Positions 5,744-14,214 of a stretch of 35,741 nt of DNA are shown piece by piece (positions within the stretch are counted from its first letter, which is position 1; each line of letters begins with the position of its first letter). The notes below the pieces were generated by a model. The model did no database searches and was not told where the DNA came from. It saw only the letters and a list, made by a program, of their open reading frames with translations. The translations under genes were made by a program, and so were the position numbers. The stretch comes from a virus. The stretch spans positions 1 to 35,741 of IMG/VR virus record IMGVR_UViG_3300017991_000241; one strand, given 5' to 3'.

Positions 5744-6442
5744 ATGAAAGAAATTAAAGAAATCTTACAACTACTAATCTTAGCTACTATTCTTAGCCTA
5801 GTTGTATGGCTTATTTTCTTTAAAAAGCCACAAAAGGTTGTAGAATATAAATACAGGACTATCACAACTAGAATTCCATATCCTTATTCAGTTCCTGAAC
5901 CATACCCAGTTCCTACTCCTCCTTCAAAAGTAATAGTTTATGAAATTGATTCTATAGCCTTAGATTCTTTAAAAATTCTTCTTCAAGGTCAGGAATTAAT
6001 TATTGCAGGATTAAGGGATTCTATTAGGATAAATGAAGCCTTTCTTAAACAATTTCCAAGAAATCCAAAACTTCTATCATTAGAGGTAAAGAAAGATTCT
6101 ATAAAAATGGATTTACTTGAAATATCGGGTTACCCTGGAGATTGGTATTTACCCGTAGATTTTAATCACTATTCATATCGTTGGAATCTTTCTTCCGGTT
6201 TTACAAGAAAAAATGTAAAGCCCACTATATTGCCCCCCACGTTGAAAGAGCCTTTTGCAAACTACTTCGTGGGGGGCGGTGTTGATCTTTGGCACAGAAT
6301 GCCATATATATCGGCCCGTGCTGAAAAACAATTTTCTAGTACAAGGCTATATATTGGTACTCAAATTGGACTATTAGAATTAGACAGGAGTAATTTACAT
6401 GTTGGAGTAGAGTATCAATTAAATGGCAAAAACAAGCCTTGA
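5744..6442 (+). CDS. Membrane-anchored envelope protein, possible spanin
   Basis: A 232-residue protein with an N-terminal membrane helix (about residues 11-27, ILATILSLVVWLIFFKK) after a short acidic cytoplasmic tail. A Pro-rich stretch follows (YPYSVPEPYPVPTPPSK, about 46-62), then a helical segment with coiled-coil tendency (about 65-125). The C-terminal third has alternating strands that end in aromatic or hydrophobic residues (YISARAEKQF, RLYIGTQIGLLEL, LHVGVEYQL), as in outer-membrane beta-strands. The location behind an endolysin and the design (inner-membrane anchor, periplasmic spacer, outer-membrane-like end) suggest a role in the last lysis step, in the manner of a unimolecular spanin. 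No lipobox is visible. The function is an inference. It overlaps the terminase start by 20 nt. Confidence 0.55.
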   Translation: MKEIKEILQLLILATILSLVVWLIFFKKPQKVVEYKYRTITTRIPYPYSVPEPYPVPTPPSKVIVYEIDSIALDSLKILLQGQELIIAGLRDSIRINEAFLKQFPRNPKLLSLEVKKDSIKMDLLEISGYPGDWYLPVDFNHYSYRWNLSSGFTRKNVKPTILPPTLKEPFANYFVGGGVDLWHRMPYISARAEKQFSSTRLYIGTQIGLLELDRSNLHVGVEYQLNGKNKP

Positions 6443-7928
6443 CATATCAAAAGGAATTACTGCTAAGGAATTTGAAATTTTAAAGAGGGTCATTGATGAC
6501 CCTTTTTTATTTTCAACCTTTGCCAAAGTTATACATCCAATCAGGGGTCGAGTTAATTTTGATTTATACTCATTTCAAAAATCTGTTCTTTGGGAATTTC
6601 TTGTAAATCGATTTAACATTGTTTTAAAATTTAGGCAAGCAGGTATTACTGAACTAATTTCTTTATATTGCCTTTGGTTGGCAATGTTCCATTATCATAA
6701 AAACATTCAAATTATTTCTATTAAGGATAGGGTTGCTAAAAAGGTACTTCGTCGTATTAAGTACATGTATAGAAACCTTCCACCTTTTCTTCAAATTCCT
6801 ATTGTAAATGGTAGAATCTCAGAACTTGGTACATCAACCGAAATTGAATTTTCAAACGGAAGTATCATCACCAGTATTCCTACTACAGAAGATGCTGGAC
6901 GATCTGAAGCAGTATCCTTGTTGGTTATTGACGAAGCAGCCATCGTGCGTTGGGCGACGCAAATTTGGGCGGCAGCGTTTCCGACTTTATCGACAGGAGG
7001 TTCAGCTATTCTTAACTCTACCCCATACGGAGTGGGAAACTTTTTCCATAAACAATGGGTGGATGCGGTTTCAGGAGGAAATGAATTTATTCCAATTAGA
7101 TTACATTGGAGGATGCACCCCGAAAGAGATGATGAATGGTACAGAGTCATGTCATCTGCTCTTGGGCCCCGTCGGACAGCTCAGGAAATCGATGGAGACT
7201 TTCTTACTTCGGGGTCATCCGTTTTCGATCTTTTGGATATAAAAGCAATTGAAGATGGGTTAAGTGAAATTGAAATTTTTGATTTAGAACAAAATGGGAA
7301 TTTAGTTATTCTTAGATTACCTCAACAAGGAGAACTTTGTTACATGGGGGCTGATGTTGCCACAGGTAGAAGTAGAGATTATTCTGCTTTTTCTATTATG
7401 AATCGGAAAGGAGAAGAATTAGCTTATTATAAAGGTAAAATTGGAGTTCCCCAATTTGCGGACCTTTTGATGAGAAAAGGAAGACAATTTAATAATGCCT
7501 TAATTGCTCCAGAAAGTAATGATATTGGTTTAGCAGTTACAACAAAGATTCAAGAAAGTGGTTATCCAAATCTTTTTTATACTACTAAATTTTTAAAAGA
7601 AAAAGGAGAAGCTAAACCGAAGAAGAGTAAAATACCAGGATGGTATACAGATAGGAAAACAAGGCCGATTATTATTGATGAATTGGAAAACGATATTCGA
7701 AATGATCTGGTTGAAATCTATAATAAATTCTTTATTCAAGAAGCTTATACTTTTATTTATGATGAAAGAAATAGGCCTGTAGCTATGGGTAAAAGTTCAA
7801 GAGGAGATGATGTAGATATTTTAGAAGATGAAGAAAATACCTATACTGATGATAGTATTCTTGGAGAAGCCATTACAAATTTTGTAAGAAAAGGTAAAGC
7901 TACTTCGGTAGTGGTGGCCCCTCGATAA
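6423..7928 (+). CDS. terL: Terminase large subunit
   Basis: The 501-residue DNA-packaging motor and nuclease. The ATPase part has a degenerate Walker A in LKFRQAGITEL (about 69-78), a Walker B SLLVIDEAA (165-173, Asp170 and Glu171) and a coupling motif ILNSTPYG (196-203). The RNase H-like nuclease part has MGADVATG (Asp311), IAPESND (Glu364) and TDDSILGEA (Asp476/477), a normal acidic triad. It acts at the portal vertex of the prohead and cuts concatemeric DNA. Length and motif order match T4-like and other phage terminases. The start overlaps the previous gene by 20 nt. No small terminase gene is recognisable nearby; it may lie outside the window. Confidence 0.93.
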   Translation: MAKTSLDISKGITAKEFEILKRVIDDPFLFSTFAKVIHPIRGRVNFDLYSFQKSVLWEFLVNRFNIVLKFRQAGITELISLYCLWLAMFHYHKNIQIISIKDRVAKKVLRRIKYMYRNLPPFLQIPIVNGRISELGTSTEIEFSNGSIITSIPTTEDAGRSEAVSLLVIDEAAIVRWATQIWAAAFPTLSTGGSAILNSTPYGVGNFFHKQWVDAVSGGNEFIPIRLHWRMHPERDDEWYRVMSSALGPRRTAQEIDGDFLTSGSSVFDLLDIKAIEDGLSEIEIFDLEQNGNLVILRLPQQGELCYMGADVATGRSRDYSAFSIMNRKGEELAYYKGKIGVPQFADLLMRKGRQFNNALIAPESNDIGLAVTTKIQESGYPNLFYTTKFLKEKGEAKPKKSKIPGWYTDRKTRPIIIDELENDIRNDLVEIYNKFFIQEAYTFIYDERNRPVAMGKSSRGDDVDILEDEENTYTDDSILGEAITNFVRKGKATSVVVAPR

Positions 7929-7931
7929 CTT

Positions 7932-7956
7932 CAATACCATTTTATCTAAGTTAAAA
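7932..7956 (+). promoter_or_regulatory. Recurrent intergenic element before portal gene
   Basis: CAATACCATTTTAT (7932-7945) plus A/T-rich DNA lies a few bases behind the terminase stop and before the portal ATG. It is the same pattern as in front of the protease, capsid, sheath and chaperone genes. It could be a late promoter or a translation or processing signal. Confidence 0.4.
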
Positions 7957-7964
7957 ATACATTT

Positions 7965-9488
7965 ATGGCGTGGTATAATCCATTTACTTGGGGAAAACGT
8001 GAGTTACAGTTTAATCAACCGGAACCTCCTGGTAAAATCACTAGTACTACCATTCCTTCTGGTGGACGAGTAAGTAGGCCTACCATTGCTTCTACTTATA
8101 CTGATATTAGAAGAAGTTTAACTTTTGTTAACCCCTCATGGATAGCAGATTTTATTCCGGTTATCAGAAAATTACATTGGATTAATCCTGATATGGGATT
8201 AGCTGTAAACGATATGGTACAGTTAACTAATACGGGACATAGAATTCAATTTGATCCAGAAGTTCCTGCAGATCAGCAAAAAAAGATGCGTCAACATATT
8301 GAGGAAAGGCAAACTCTTTGGGGGGATGGGGTAGATGGAATGAATGGGTTGGTCAATAAAATGGTTGCCCAGATTTGGATTTCTGGGGCTTTATCTAATG
8401 AATGGGTCCCCGCTAGAAATTTAAAAGGTATAAATCATGTGGCTTTAGTTAATCCTGAAACTATTGTCTATAGATGGGATAAAAAGCAATTAAGATTCCA
8501 TCCCTATCAAAAACAAAATTTCAATACTGGAATGTCTGATGGGGAAAAACATGTTAAATTGAACCTTCAGACATATCGTTATTATGCTTTGAATGGGGAT
8601 ACAGAAATTCCCTATGGGATTCCTCCATTTCTCACTGCCCTCAATGCCCTATCTACTCAAGGAGACATGGATCAGAATCTCCGGTATGTTATGAAACAAA
8701 TTGGGTTATTAGGGTTCTTTGAAGCTCTTATGGAAAAACCCACACAAAAAGAAGGGGAAAGTGATACCCAATATACTTCTAGGTTGGAGTCATTATTAGG
8801 TACTGCTAAAACTAATTTATTAGATGGTATTCAGAATGGCCTTGTAGTGGGATTTAAAGAAGATCATGAATTTAATTTTAATTCCACTACAAAAAACCTT
8901 AGTGGTGTTTCTGATCTTTATAACCAAAACGAAGTTCAGGTTGCTAATGGTTTGAAAATTGCCCCCGAATTTATTGGAGCAGGAGGTTTAGGAAGTGAGA
9001 CTGGGATAAATATTATTTTTACAAAAATGTTATCCCAACTTCAAAATGTTCAAAAAATAGTTTCAGCTAACCTTAAATGGGGTTATTCTTTAGAATTAAG
9101 GATGGCTGGATTTGATTTTAAAAGTTTAAGGGTTATATTTAATCCTTCTACTATTACTGATGAACTTAAATTTCAGCAAGCTCAGGAATACAAGGTACGT
9201 AACGTATTTAATAAATACATGGCCGGAATTATTAGTATGCAACAAATGGCAGATGAACTTGGTTATGATAAACCTGATGCTACTGAACCTCGAGGTCCTT
9301 TGGATGGATCTGGACTTAAAGATGATGAACGCCAAGACCAAAACAATAAATCTGATAAAAAAACAAGAGAAAAAGCAAAACCCCAACCAAAGAAGGGGGA
9401 TTCTAAAGCTACGGCAGCCATCAATTTTTTAAATACTTTTGATGAAAACCTTCTCAATGAATTCTTGGATTGGTATAATTCAAGATAA
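7965..9488 (+). CDS. Portal protein
   Basis: A 507-residue portal protein, as judged by position directly after the terminase, length, and features of the family: a disordered basic N-terminus, a helix-rich core (WINPDMGLAVNDMVQL), a middle region LVNPETIVYRWDKK, and a long helical region with ANGLKIAPEFIG and GINIIFTKMLSQLQNVQK typical of portal clip and stem domains. The C-terminal 100 residues are Lys-, Asp- and Gln-rich (PRGPLDGSGLKDDERQDQNN), so likely disordered, ending in a short helix. Twelve copies would form the DNA entry ring that docks the terminase and the neck. It starts at ATG 7965, 36 nt after the terminase, behind one copy of the recurrent element. Confidence 0.85.
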   Translation: MAWYNPFTWGKRELQFNQPEPPGKITSTTIPSGGRVSRPTIASTYTDIRRSLTFVNPSWIADFIPVIRKLHWINPDMGLAVNDMVQLTNTGHRIQFDPEVPADQQKKMRQHIEERQTLWGDGVDGMNGLVNKMVAQIWISGALSNEWVPARNLKGINHVALVNPETIVYRWDKKQLRFHPYQKQNFNTGMSDGEKHVKLNLQTYRYYALNGDTEIPYGIPPFLTALNALSTQGDMDQNLRYVMKQIGLLGFFEALMEKPTQKEGESDTQYTSRLESLLGTAKTNLLDGIQNGLVVGFKEDHEFNFNSTTKNLSGVSDLYNQNEVQVANGLKIAPEFIGAGGLGSETGINIIFTKMLSQLQNVQKIVSANLKWGYSLELRMAGFDFKSLRVIFNPSTITDELKFQQAQEYKVRNVFNKYMAGIISMQQMADELGYDKPDATEPRGPLDGSGLKDDERQDQNNKSDKKTREKAKPQPKKGDSKATAAINFLNTFDENLLNEFLDWYNSR

Positions 9489-9510
9489 CAATACCATTAT
9501 TTATAAATTT
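9489..9510 (+). promoter_or_regulatory. Recurrent intergenic element before protease gene
   Basis: CAATACCATTATTTATAAAT (9489-9508) fills nearly the whole 24-bp gap between portal and protease genes. It is the cleanest match to the consensus on the plus strand, and its size leaves little room for a separate ribosome binding site. Confidence 0.45.
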
Positions 9511-9512
9511 AT

Positions 9513-11111
9513 ATGCCCGTATATAAATGTCCAAATGGGAAATGGAGAATAGGCAGCGGGCCTTGTATGTATAAAACAAAGGAAGCTGCCGAAAAAGCTT
9601 ATCGTGCATATAGAGCTAAAAAGGGTAATTCATCTATGAAAGAGAAAATATTCACAGAAACCGTTACTTTTGGATCTGCCCATTCATTGATCCTGGGTCA
9701 TAAGCCCGAAGGTATTAGCATGGAACAACTCTATCATAAAATGGAAGAGGATGAACATGAGATTCAAAAGTTTGGTTTATTTGAAAGAGCTACTCCCAAT
9801 TATACTACCTATTATCCTGATGTTACTGAGGAAGACCTTGCTCCTAAAGATTCAGAATTTATAGAGCCAGTATTCCGTCTTCTTTCTAATGTAACAGTTC
9901 ATGCAAATTGGAACCCTATTCATTTTCCCGTTGATGTTCTTAAAGCATCGATGTACAAACTTATTGGTAAAACCGTTAACATTGACCATGAGTTTGCAGT
10001 GGGAAATGCCATTGGGGTTATTAAATCTGTGGAATGGCAGAATGGGTATACAACTAATGGAGTAAAAGTTCCAGCGGGTATTAATGGGGTAATGAAAATT
10101 GATGGGAAGGCTAATCCCCGTATTGCTCGAGGTATTATGATGGACCCCCCATCTATTCATTCTGATTCTGTCACTGTTCAATTTGCTTGGAAAAAATCTC
10201 ATCCTAATTTATCAGATGAGGAATTCTTTTCAAAGTTGGGGAGTTTTGATGAGAAAGGTAAACTTATTCAGAAAATAGCTACTGATGTTTTAAATTACCA
10301 TGAAGTTTCTTTGGTAAGTCATGGAGCTGATCCCTTTGCCCAAAGAATTAAGGATGGTAAAATTAATAATGCAAATTATGCCAAAGATAGGTATAGTTTG
10401 AGCGACCAGACTATTGATTCTAATAATGAAAGAAATTCAACAATTTGGGTGGATTTAAAACAGCTTAGTGAAATTCCCCATGAGGAAAATATTAATTTAG
10501 ATGATAATCAAAATCCGGAAATAATGGAAGAATTCTTATCATTTCTTGACGAGTTACTGGGGCTTGAAACTGGAACTCTTACTGAAGAAAATTACCAAGA
10601 AAAAGTAAAAGAATGGAAAAAAGCCCAAGAAACCGCTCTTGTTGAAGCTCAGAAGCCTGTTAAGGTTGAGGATTTGGAAGGGATTGAGGCTATCCAAAAT
10701 GAAATCATAACTCTTAGGGAAAAAGTGAAAGATCTTCCTGATGATGCAAGGGACCAGATTAAATTGGCAAAAACTGGGAAGGTGATTGTTCAGGAGTTAA
10801 GAGAAGATACAAAAAGGCTGTACACCTTAAATGCAGGAGAAGGAAAAACCGATGCTTCTATTTTAGCTGTGATTGAAGCATCTGATTACCAAACTCTAAA
10901 AGCCCTCCATAAACAATATGGGGATGCTGTAGAGAAAACTTTTGAAATGACCTGTGGGGATTGTGGTTCTCATAACATTTCTAGGGCTTCTGCTAATCCA
11001 GCTGAAGAGGGAGAGAAACATATTCCCAAAACTGATGAAGAACTCATCGATCATTTCACTGGGGTTAGTAAAGTAGTTTTACCTAAGCAACTTCAATTCC
11101 TGGAAAAATAA
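9513..11111 (+). CDS. Capsid maturation protease fused to scaffold-like region
   Basis: A 532-residue protein with three parts. Residues 1-41 form a small module (YKCPNGKWRIGSGPCMYKTK plus a basic helix) that I have the impression recurs in phage proteins. Residues about 110-275 look like a prohead serine protease: NIDHEF (His159), SIHSDSVTVQF (Ser217 or Ser219), and HEVSLVSHGADPFA (263-276), a phrase typical of protease families that process capsids. Residues about 340-500 are acidic and helical (LTEENYQEKVKEWKKAQETA onward) and fit an internal scaffold. Near the C-terminus CGDCGSHN could bind zinc. The protease would cut itself and the scaffold inside the prohead. Fusion of protease and scaffold is known in other phages. 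The catalytic serine assignment is tentative. Confidence 0.75.
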   Translation: MPVYKCPNGKWRIGSGPCMYKTKEAAEKAYRAYRAKKGNSSMKEKIFTETVTFGSAHSLILGHKPEGISMEQLYHKMEEDEHEIQKFGLFERATPNYTTYYPDVTEEDLAPKDSEFIEPVFRLLSNVTVHANWNPIHFPVDVLKASMYKLIGKTVNIDHEFAVGNAIGVIKSVEWQNGYTTNGVKVPAGINGVMKIDGKANPRIARGIMMDPPSIHSDSVTVQFAWKKSHPNLSDEEFFSKLGSFDEKGKLIQKIATDVLNYHEVSLVSHGADPFAQRIKDGKINNANYAKDRYSLSDQTIDSNNERNSTIWVDLKQLSEIPHEENINLDDNQNPEIMEEFLSFLDELLGLETGTLTEENYQEKVKEWKKAQETALVEAQKPVKVEDLEGIEAIQNEIITLREKVKDLPDDARDQIKLAKTGKVIVQELREDTKRLYTLNAGEGKTDASILAVIEASDYQTLKALHKQYGDAVEKTFEMTCGDCGSHNISRASANPAEEGEKHIPKTDEELIDHFTGVSKVVLPKQLQFLEK

Positions 11112-11117
11112 AATTAC

Positions 11118-11137
11118 AATACCTGTAATTCTATAAG
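11118..11137 (+). promoter_or_regulatory. Weak copy of the recurrent intergenic element
   Basis: CAATACCTGTAATTCTATAAG lies a few bases behind the protease stop, 37 bp before the decoration-protein start. It matches the CAATACC core but departs from the AT-rich right half. Listed for completeness with low confidence. Confidence 0.3.
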
Positions 11138-11173
11138 CAAAGAAATCAATTTAAAACATAAAATTTTCGAACC

Positions 11174-11605
11174 ATGCCTTATCAATTAGGAGATACCACT
11201 GATAGCACTTTCCTTAAACTGGAAAGTCAGAAGCTATTCCACGAATTTGAAGTGGCAACTGGTCAAACGGTTTATAAGGGGCAACCTCTTTACATTTCTG
11301 ATGATGGGGAAGTGACTCCTTTAGGTACAACTGGGACCACTCAGCAATGTATTGGTATCAGTATGCATGATGGAGAAGCGGGGGAACTTGTAACCGTCAT
11401 GATGAAAGCTTTTGCTATTATTTGGGCTGAATGTGAAACAGATTCCCTGGCAGCAGGACCTGTTCGTATTGGTAGTACGGGAGTATATAATGCTACTACC
11501 GGATATGTGCTCATCGATGATGCTTCGGTTACTCATGCTAACCAAATTGGTTGGGCTATTGAGGGGGGTGATGATGGGGATGTTGTTCGAGTTGCTATTC
11601 TTTAA
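11174..11605 (+). CDS. Capsid decoration protein (DUF2190-like)
   Basis: A 143-residue beta-rich protein with the signature order of the small capsid decoration family: ATGQTVYKGQPLYIS, then QQCIGISMHDGEAGELVTVMM, then GPVRIGSTGVYNATTGYVL and IGWAIEGGDDGDVVRVAIL at the end. Such proteins bind to the outside of HK97-fold capsids as trimers and stabilise them. The position between protease and major capsid genes is the usual one. The ATG at 11174 follows a 62-bp leader that contains a weak copy of the recurrent element. Confidence 0.8.
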   Translation: MPYQLGDTTDSTFLKLESQKLFHEFEVATGQTVYKGQPLYISDDGEVTPLGTTGTTQQCIGISMHDGEAGELVTVMMKAFAIIWAECETDSLAAGPVRIGSTGVYNATTGYVLIDDASVTHANQIGWAIEGGDDGDVVRVAIL

Positions 11606-11614
11606 GCGCTAGAC

Positions 11615-11640
11615 CAGTACCATTTAAAATATAAATAAAA
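11615..11640 (+). promoter_or_regulatory. Recurrent intergenic element before major capsid gene
   Basis: CAGTACCATTTAAAATATAA plus ATAAAA lies between the decoration and major capsid genes. The AT-rich right half extends directly into the A-tract that precedes the capsid start at 11663. It precedes what should be the most highly expressed gene of the window. Confidence 0.45.
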
Positions 11641-11662
11641 TTTGAAAAAAAAACGCTATACC

Positions 11663-12766
11663 ATGGATTTAAAGCGATTTGAAAAAAGCCAATTCAAGGG
11701 AACCCTTAAAGAAACTGTTAAATTGGCAGAAGGGATTCGTATGCATGAGAAAAATCCCAAAGATATTTCTTTTGCTGATCTTTTGAAAGAAAAACATCAG
11801 ATTACCTATGAGGAGTTTTTGGCTGACCTGGGGATTGATCCTTCAATTGACACTGTTCAGAACCTGATCACTACTCCGGATATGGATGTTCGTTGGATTA
11901 TCCCTGAAGTATTTCGGAATGCTTTGCTTCTGGGGTATCGAGCTGCACCCATTTATCCGAATATTATTGCAGGTGAAGAACAGATGAGGGGATTACGTCA
12001 GGTGATGCCTCATATCAATATGTCCGATGCTGCTCCCAGGAGAGTGGGTGAAGGAGAAACCATTCCGTTGGGAACTGTTTCTTATGGGTCAAAAACTTTT
12101 TCCATCTATAAGATTGGAAGGGGTATCAAATTGACTGATGAAGTGGTGGCATATGCTTCTCTCAACCTGGTATCAATTTTTATGCGGGATTTCGGAGTGA
12201 AACTGGGTCATGCTACAGATGTTCTGGCTATTGATTGTATCATTAATGGGGAACAGACTGATGGTTCAGAAGCTGCTCCGGTGGTAGGTACCGTAAATGG
12301 TACTTCACTTACTTATAAAGACCTGTTGGTGATATGGGTAAGGATGGGACGACTGGGACGAATTCCTTCAGTTCTTATCGGGGGTGAAGCCATTGCTATT
12401 GATACCCTCGATCTTACTGAATTTAAAACTCCGGTTATGGGGACTCCCAGAGAAACTCTGGTTTTCAAATCTCCCGTCCCGCAGAGAACAGATTTTTATG
12501 TTCATGGTAATGTTCCGGCAGACCAGGCGATCATCCTTGATCCTAGCGGTTCCGTTATTAAATTTAATGGATGGCCCCTGAAGGTGGAATCTGAAAGGAT
12601 TGTATCTAATCAGACAGAAGCCTTTTACGTGACCCTTCAGACGGGGTTTGCCAAACTCTTTACCGATGCAGCTTTGATTATTGACCGGTCTCAGACTATT
12701 GTTGCTGCTCCGCTACCAGATGCTATGGATGTTGATACTGTACAGAACGTAACAATTGATACCTAA
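11663..12766 (+). CDS. Major capsid protein, HK97 fold
   Basis: The capsid shell subunit, 367 residues from the ATG at 11663; a TTG at 11642 would add seven residues (MKKKRYT). I choose the ATG because it leaves an A-rich leader of the kind seen before the other late genes. HK97-type features include an N-terminal helical arm (residues about 1-80), VMPHINMSDAAPRRVGEGET, SIYKIGRGIKLTDEVVAYAS (a typical 'K.G.....T.E' capsid phrase) and a long A-domain-like stretch, IDCIINGEQTDGSEAAPVVG. The C-terminal region contains ILDPSGSVIKFNGWPLKVES. It assembles around the scaffold and is probably processed by the protease encoded upstream. Confidence 0.85.
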   Translation: MDLKRFEKSQFKGTLKETVKLAEGIRMHEKNPKDISFADLLKEKHQITYEEFLADLGIDPSIDTVQNLITTPDMDVRWIIPEVFRNALLLGYRAAPIYPNIIAGEEQMRGLRQVMPHINMSDAAPRRVGEGETIPLGTVSYGSKTFSIYKIGRGIKLTDEVVAYASLNLVSIFMRDFGVKLGHATDVLAIDCIINGEQTDGSEAAPVVGTVNGTSLTYKDLLVIWVRMGRLGRIPSVLIGGEAIAIDTLDLTEFKTPVMGTPRETLVFKSPVPQRTDFYVHGNVPADQAIILDPSGSVIKFNGWPLKVESERIVSNQTEAFYVTLQTGFAKLFTDAALIIDRSQTIVAAPLPDAMDVDTVQNVTIDT

Positions 12767-12775
12767 ACCAAGAAC

Positions 12776-12806
12776 TAGACTCTAGTTAAGTACTAAATTT
12801 AATACA
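12776..12806 (+). promoter_or_regulatory. Recurrent intergenic element copy D behind capsid gene
   Basis: CTAGACTCTAGTTAAGTACT then AAATTTAATACA. The AAGTACTA core and AT-rich right half match copies A-C, while the left half is rearranged. It lies between the capsid gene and the 153-aa gene. Confidence 0.4.
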
Positions 12807-12834
12807 GAGTTTAGACTATTTTAAAAAAAAGGTT

Positions 12835-13296
12835 ATGGCTAAGAAAGAAACGTATCTGAAACTTGGTGAAAAATCTCCAGCTTTTGCTGATATTAATTCT
12901 GGAGTAATCCTTTCAGGGAAAAAGGTTATAAAAGTAACCAATTTCCAGAAAAATGCTTCTAAAGTAGCTAAAGCCATTCTTGGGGGTCATCTTACTATAG
13001 CAGATGAGGATGAGTATGAAGCTTGGAAAGAATTTGAAGCTGAAAGCAAAACTATACCTCAAGCCGGGAATGTAAGAAATAAATTAGCTGATCTTGAGGC
13101 TGAGAATGAAGAATTAAGGAAAAAATTAGCTGATCTCGATCCTGAAGAGGAAGAGATTACTTTTTCAAAAATGAATTCTAATGCTTTGGTGAAATATTAT
13201 AAAGACGAATTTGAAGTTACTGAAGAAGATGTCGAAAAATTCAAAGCTTTGGGATTAGAAGAAAAAAGGAAGTTTTTAGATGATCTTGAATCTTAA
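12835..13296 (+). CDS. Head-associated hypothetical protein, 153 aa
   Basis: A 153-residue protein with an N-terminal beta-like part (NSGVILSGKKVIKVTNFQKN), a strong short coiled coil at about residues 83-100 (LADLEAENEELRKKLADL) and an acidic helical C-terminus with EEDVEKFKALGLEEKRKFLD. The C-terminal phrase resembles a small helical domain, found at the end of some phage head proteins, that follows a charged linker. Its place directly after the major capsid gene suggests a role in the head, perhaps as a head-neck or fibre component. No defined family. Confidence 0.6.
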   Translation: MAKKETYLKLGEKSPAFADINSGVILSGKKVIKVTNFQKNASKVAKAILGGHLTIADEDEYEAWKEFEAESKTIPQAGNVRNKLADLEAENEELRKKLADLDPEEEEITFSKMNSNALVKYYKDEFEVTEEDVEKFKALGLEEKRKFLDDLES

Positions 13297-13309
13297 ATTT
13301 AATTATACG

Positions 13310-13732
13310 ATGAAAAAGTTTTTGTTCATATTACTGCCTTTGCTGTTTATCGGATTTATGGCCTTTTCCCAGGAAAGGGCATATTATAATTCAACCATTA
13401 CAGCAACTCAGATTGATACCACCGAGGCTGATACTGTTACATTACCCATTTTGATCCTTGAGCCCTGGGATGTTTCAGTACAGTTTAAAGCTACTTCGGT
13501 TTCGGGTGATAGTATAAATGCCGTAATCGATGTTCAGCAATCCAATACCACTACCGGAGATGTATGGGTTGAAACAGTAACTGATAGTGCTGCTAATGGA
13601 ACATGGTTATATGAATGGAGAGATTTTCAAGGTATGCGTTTAAGATTTATTATTACTGGAGCTAATACTGATACTTCCTCTTATGCTGGTTATTACACTA
13701 TTAAGCGGCCTTGGAACGAAGTTAAACAATAA
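13310..13732 (+). CDS. Exported small beta-sandwich protein with signal peptide
   Basis: I start this gene at the ATG at 13310, where a classical Sec signal peptide begins: MKKFLFILLPLLFIGFMAFS with Gln as the next residue. An upstream in-frame ATG (13280) would add ten polar residues inside the previous gene and spoil the signal. Mature length is about 120 residues, Thr/Asp-rich and beta-like (DTVTLPILILEPWDVSVQFK, GMRLRFIITGANTDTSSYAG), perhaps a jelly-roll. The Gln after the cleavage site follows the rule described for Bacteroidetes signal peptidase I substrates. It shares this trait with five other genes of the block. The role is unknown. Confidence 0.65.
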   Translation: MKKFLFILLPLLFIGFMAFSQERAYYNSTITATQIDTTEADTVTLPILILEPWDVSVQFKATSVSGDSINAVIDVQQSNTTTGDVWVETVTDSAANGTWLYEWRDFQGMRLRFIITGANTDTSSYAGYYTIKRPWNEVKQ

Positions 13733-13781
13733 TACCTTTTTATAGTCACCAGCAACCGGGTAGTCGTTAATTCAGGAAGAG

Positions 13782-13812
13782 GGGGTATACTAATTAGTAT
13801 ATCCCCTTTTTG
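13782..13812 (+). terminator. Intrinsic terminator ending the head operon
   Basis: GGGGTATACTAA and TTAGTATATCCCC form a 12-bp stem with one bulged base and almost no loop, followed by TTTTT. It closes the transcription unit that runs from the capsid genes through the 13310 gene. The inner part is a palindrome, so it could also bind a regulator. Confidence 0.75.
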
Positions 13813-13920
13813 TAAGTATAAATGGAATACTATATGGGTATATCTAGAAATTCAAATAGGCATATTCTAGTGCATTATTTAGTATAAAATTATAGTAATT
13901 ATCTTTTAGAACTCTAGTAT
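13813..13920 (+). promoter_or_regulatory. AT-rich leader, probable promoter of the fibre block
   Basis: The 108 bp between the terminator and the ATG at 13921 hold no reading frame. They contain TTCTAGTGCATTATTTAGTA, loosely like the recurrent element (CTAGT then AT-rich), and a second CTAGTATATGG right at the start codon. A promoter is expected here, because the terminator stops upstream transcription. No consensus boxes can be fixed with confidence. Confidence 0.35.
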
Positions 13921-14214
13921 ATGGGAAAGTCAATAAAAGATAACTTAGCTAAGGAGAAAAAATACAAGCCGACAAAGGAAGAGATCGAAGCCGGCGAACT
14001 TGTATTGCCAGAGGGCTATGAACTGAAAAAAGTTAAGACCGTTGTTCAATGGATCGCAGAGATCGAAGCCGAGATTGCCGAGATAGACAGCCTAAAACCA
14101 CCTACTGAAGCTGAACTGATAATTATTGGTAAGGATTATCATTTTTATTATATGGATCAGCGAAGAAAGGAAATGTTGAAAACAGAGGTTGAAGAGTTGA
14201 AAAAATGGCTATAA
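13921..14214 (+). CDS. Small helical protein before fibre gene, 97 aa
   Basis: A 97-residue, highly charged helical protein. Its middle reads KPTKEEIEAGELVLPEGYEL, and it ends with RKEMLKTEVEELKKWL. It overlaps the following fibre gene by 10 nt and so is probably co-translated with it. A fibre-assembly helper or attachment adaptor is conceivable by position. Codon use is richer in G and C than in the tail genes. No family is recognised. Confidence 0.55.
   Translation: MGKSIKDNLAKEKKYKPTKEEIEAGELVLPEGYELKKVKTVVQWIAEIEAEIAEIDSLKPPTEAELIIIGKDYHFYYMDQRRKEMLKTEVEELKKWL

Noticed and set aside
11642-11662. TTG start for the major capsid gene
   Set aside because: The ATG seven codons later has the A-rich leader seen in the other late genes; TTG starts are otherwise not needed in this window. 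Kept as an alternative.
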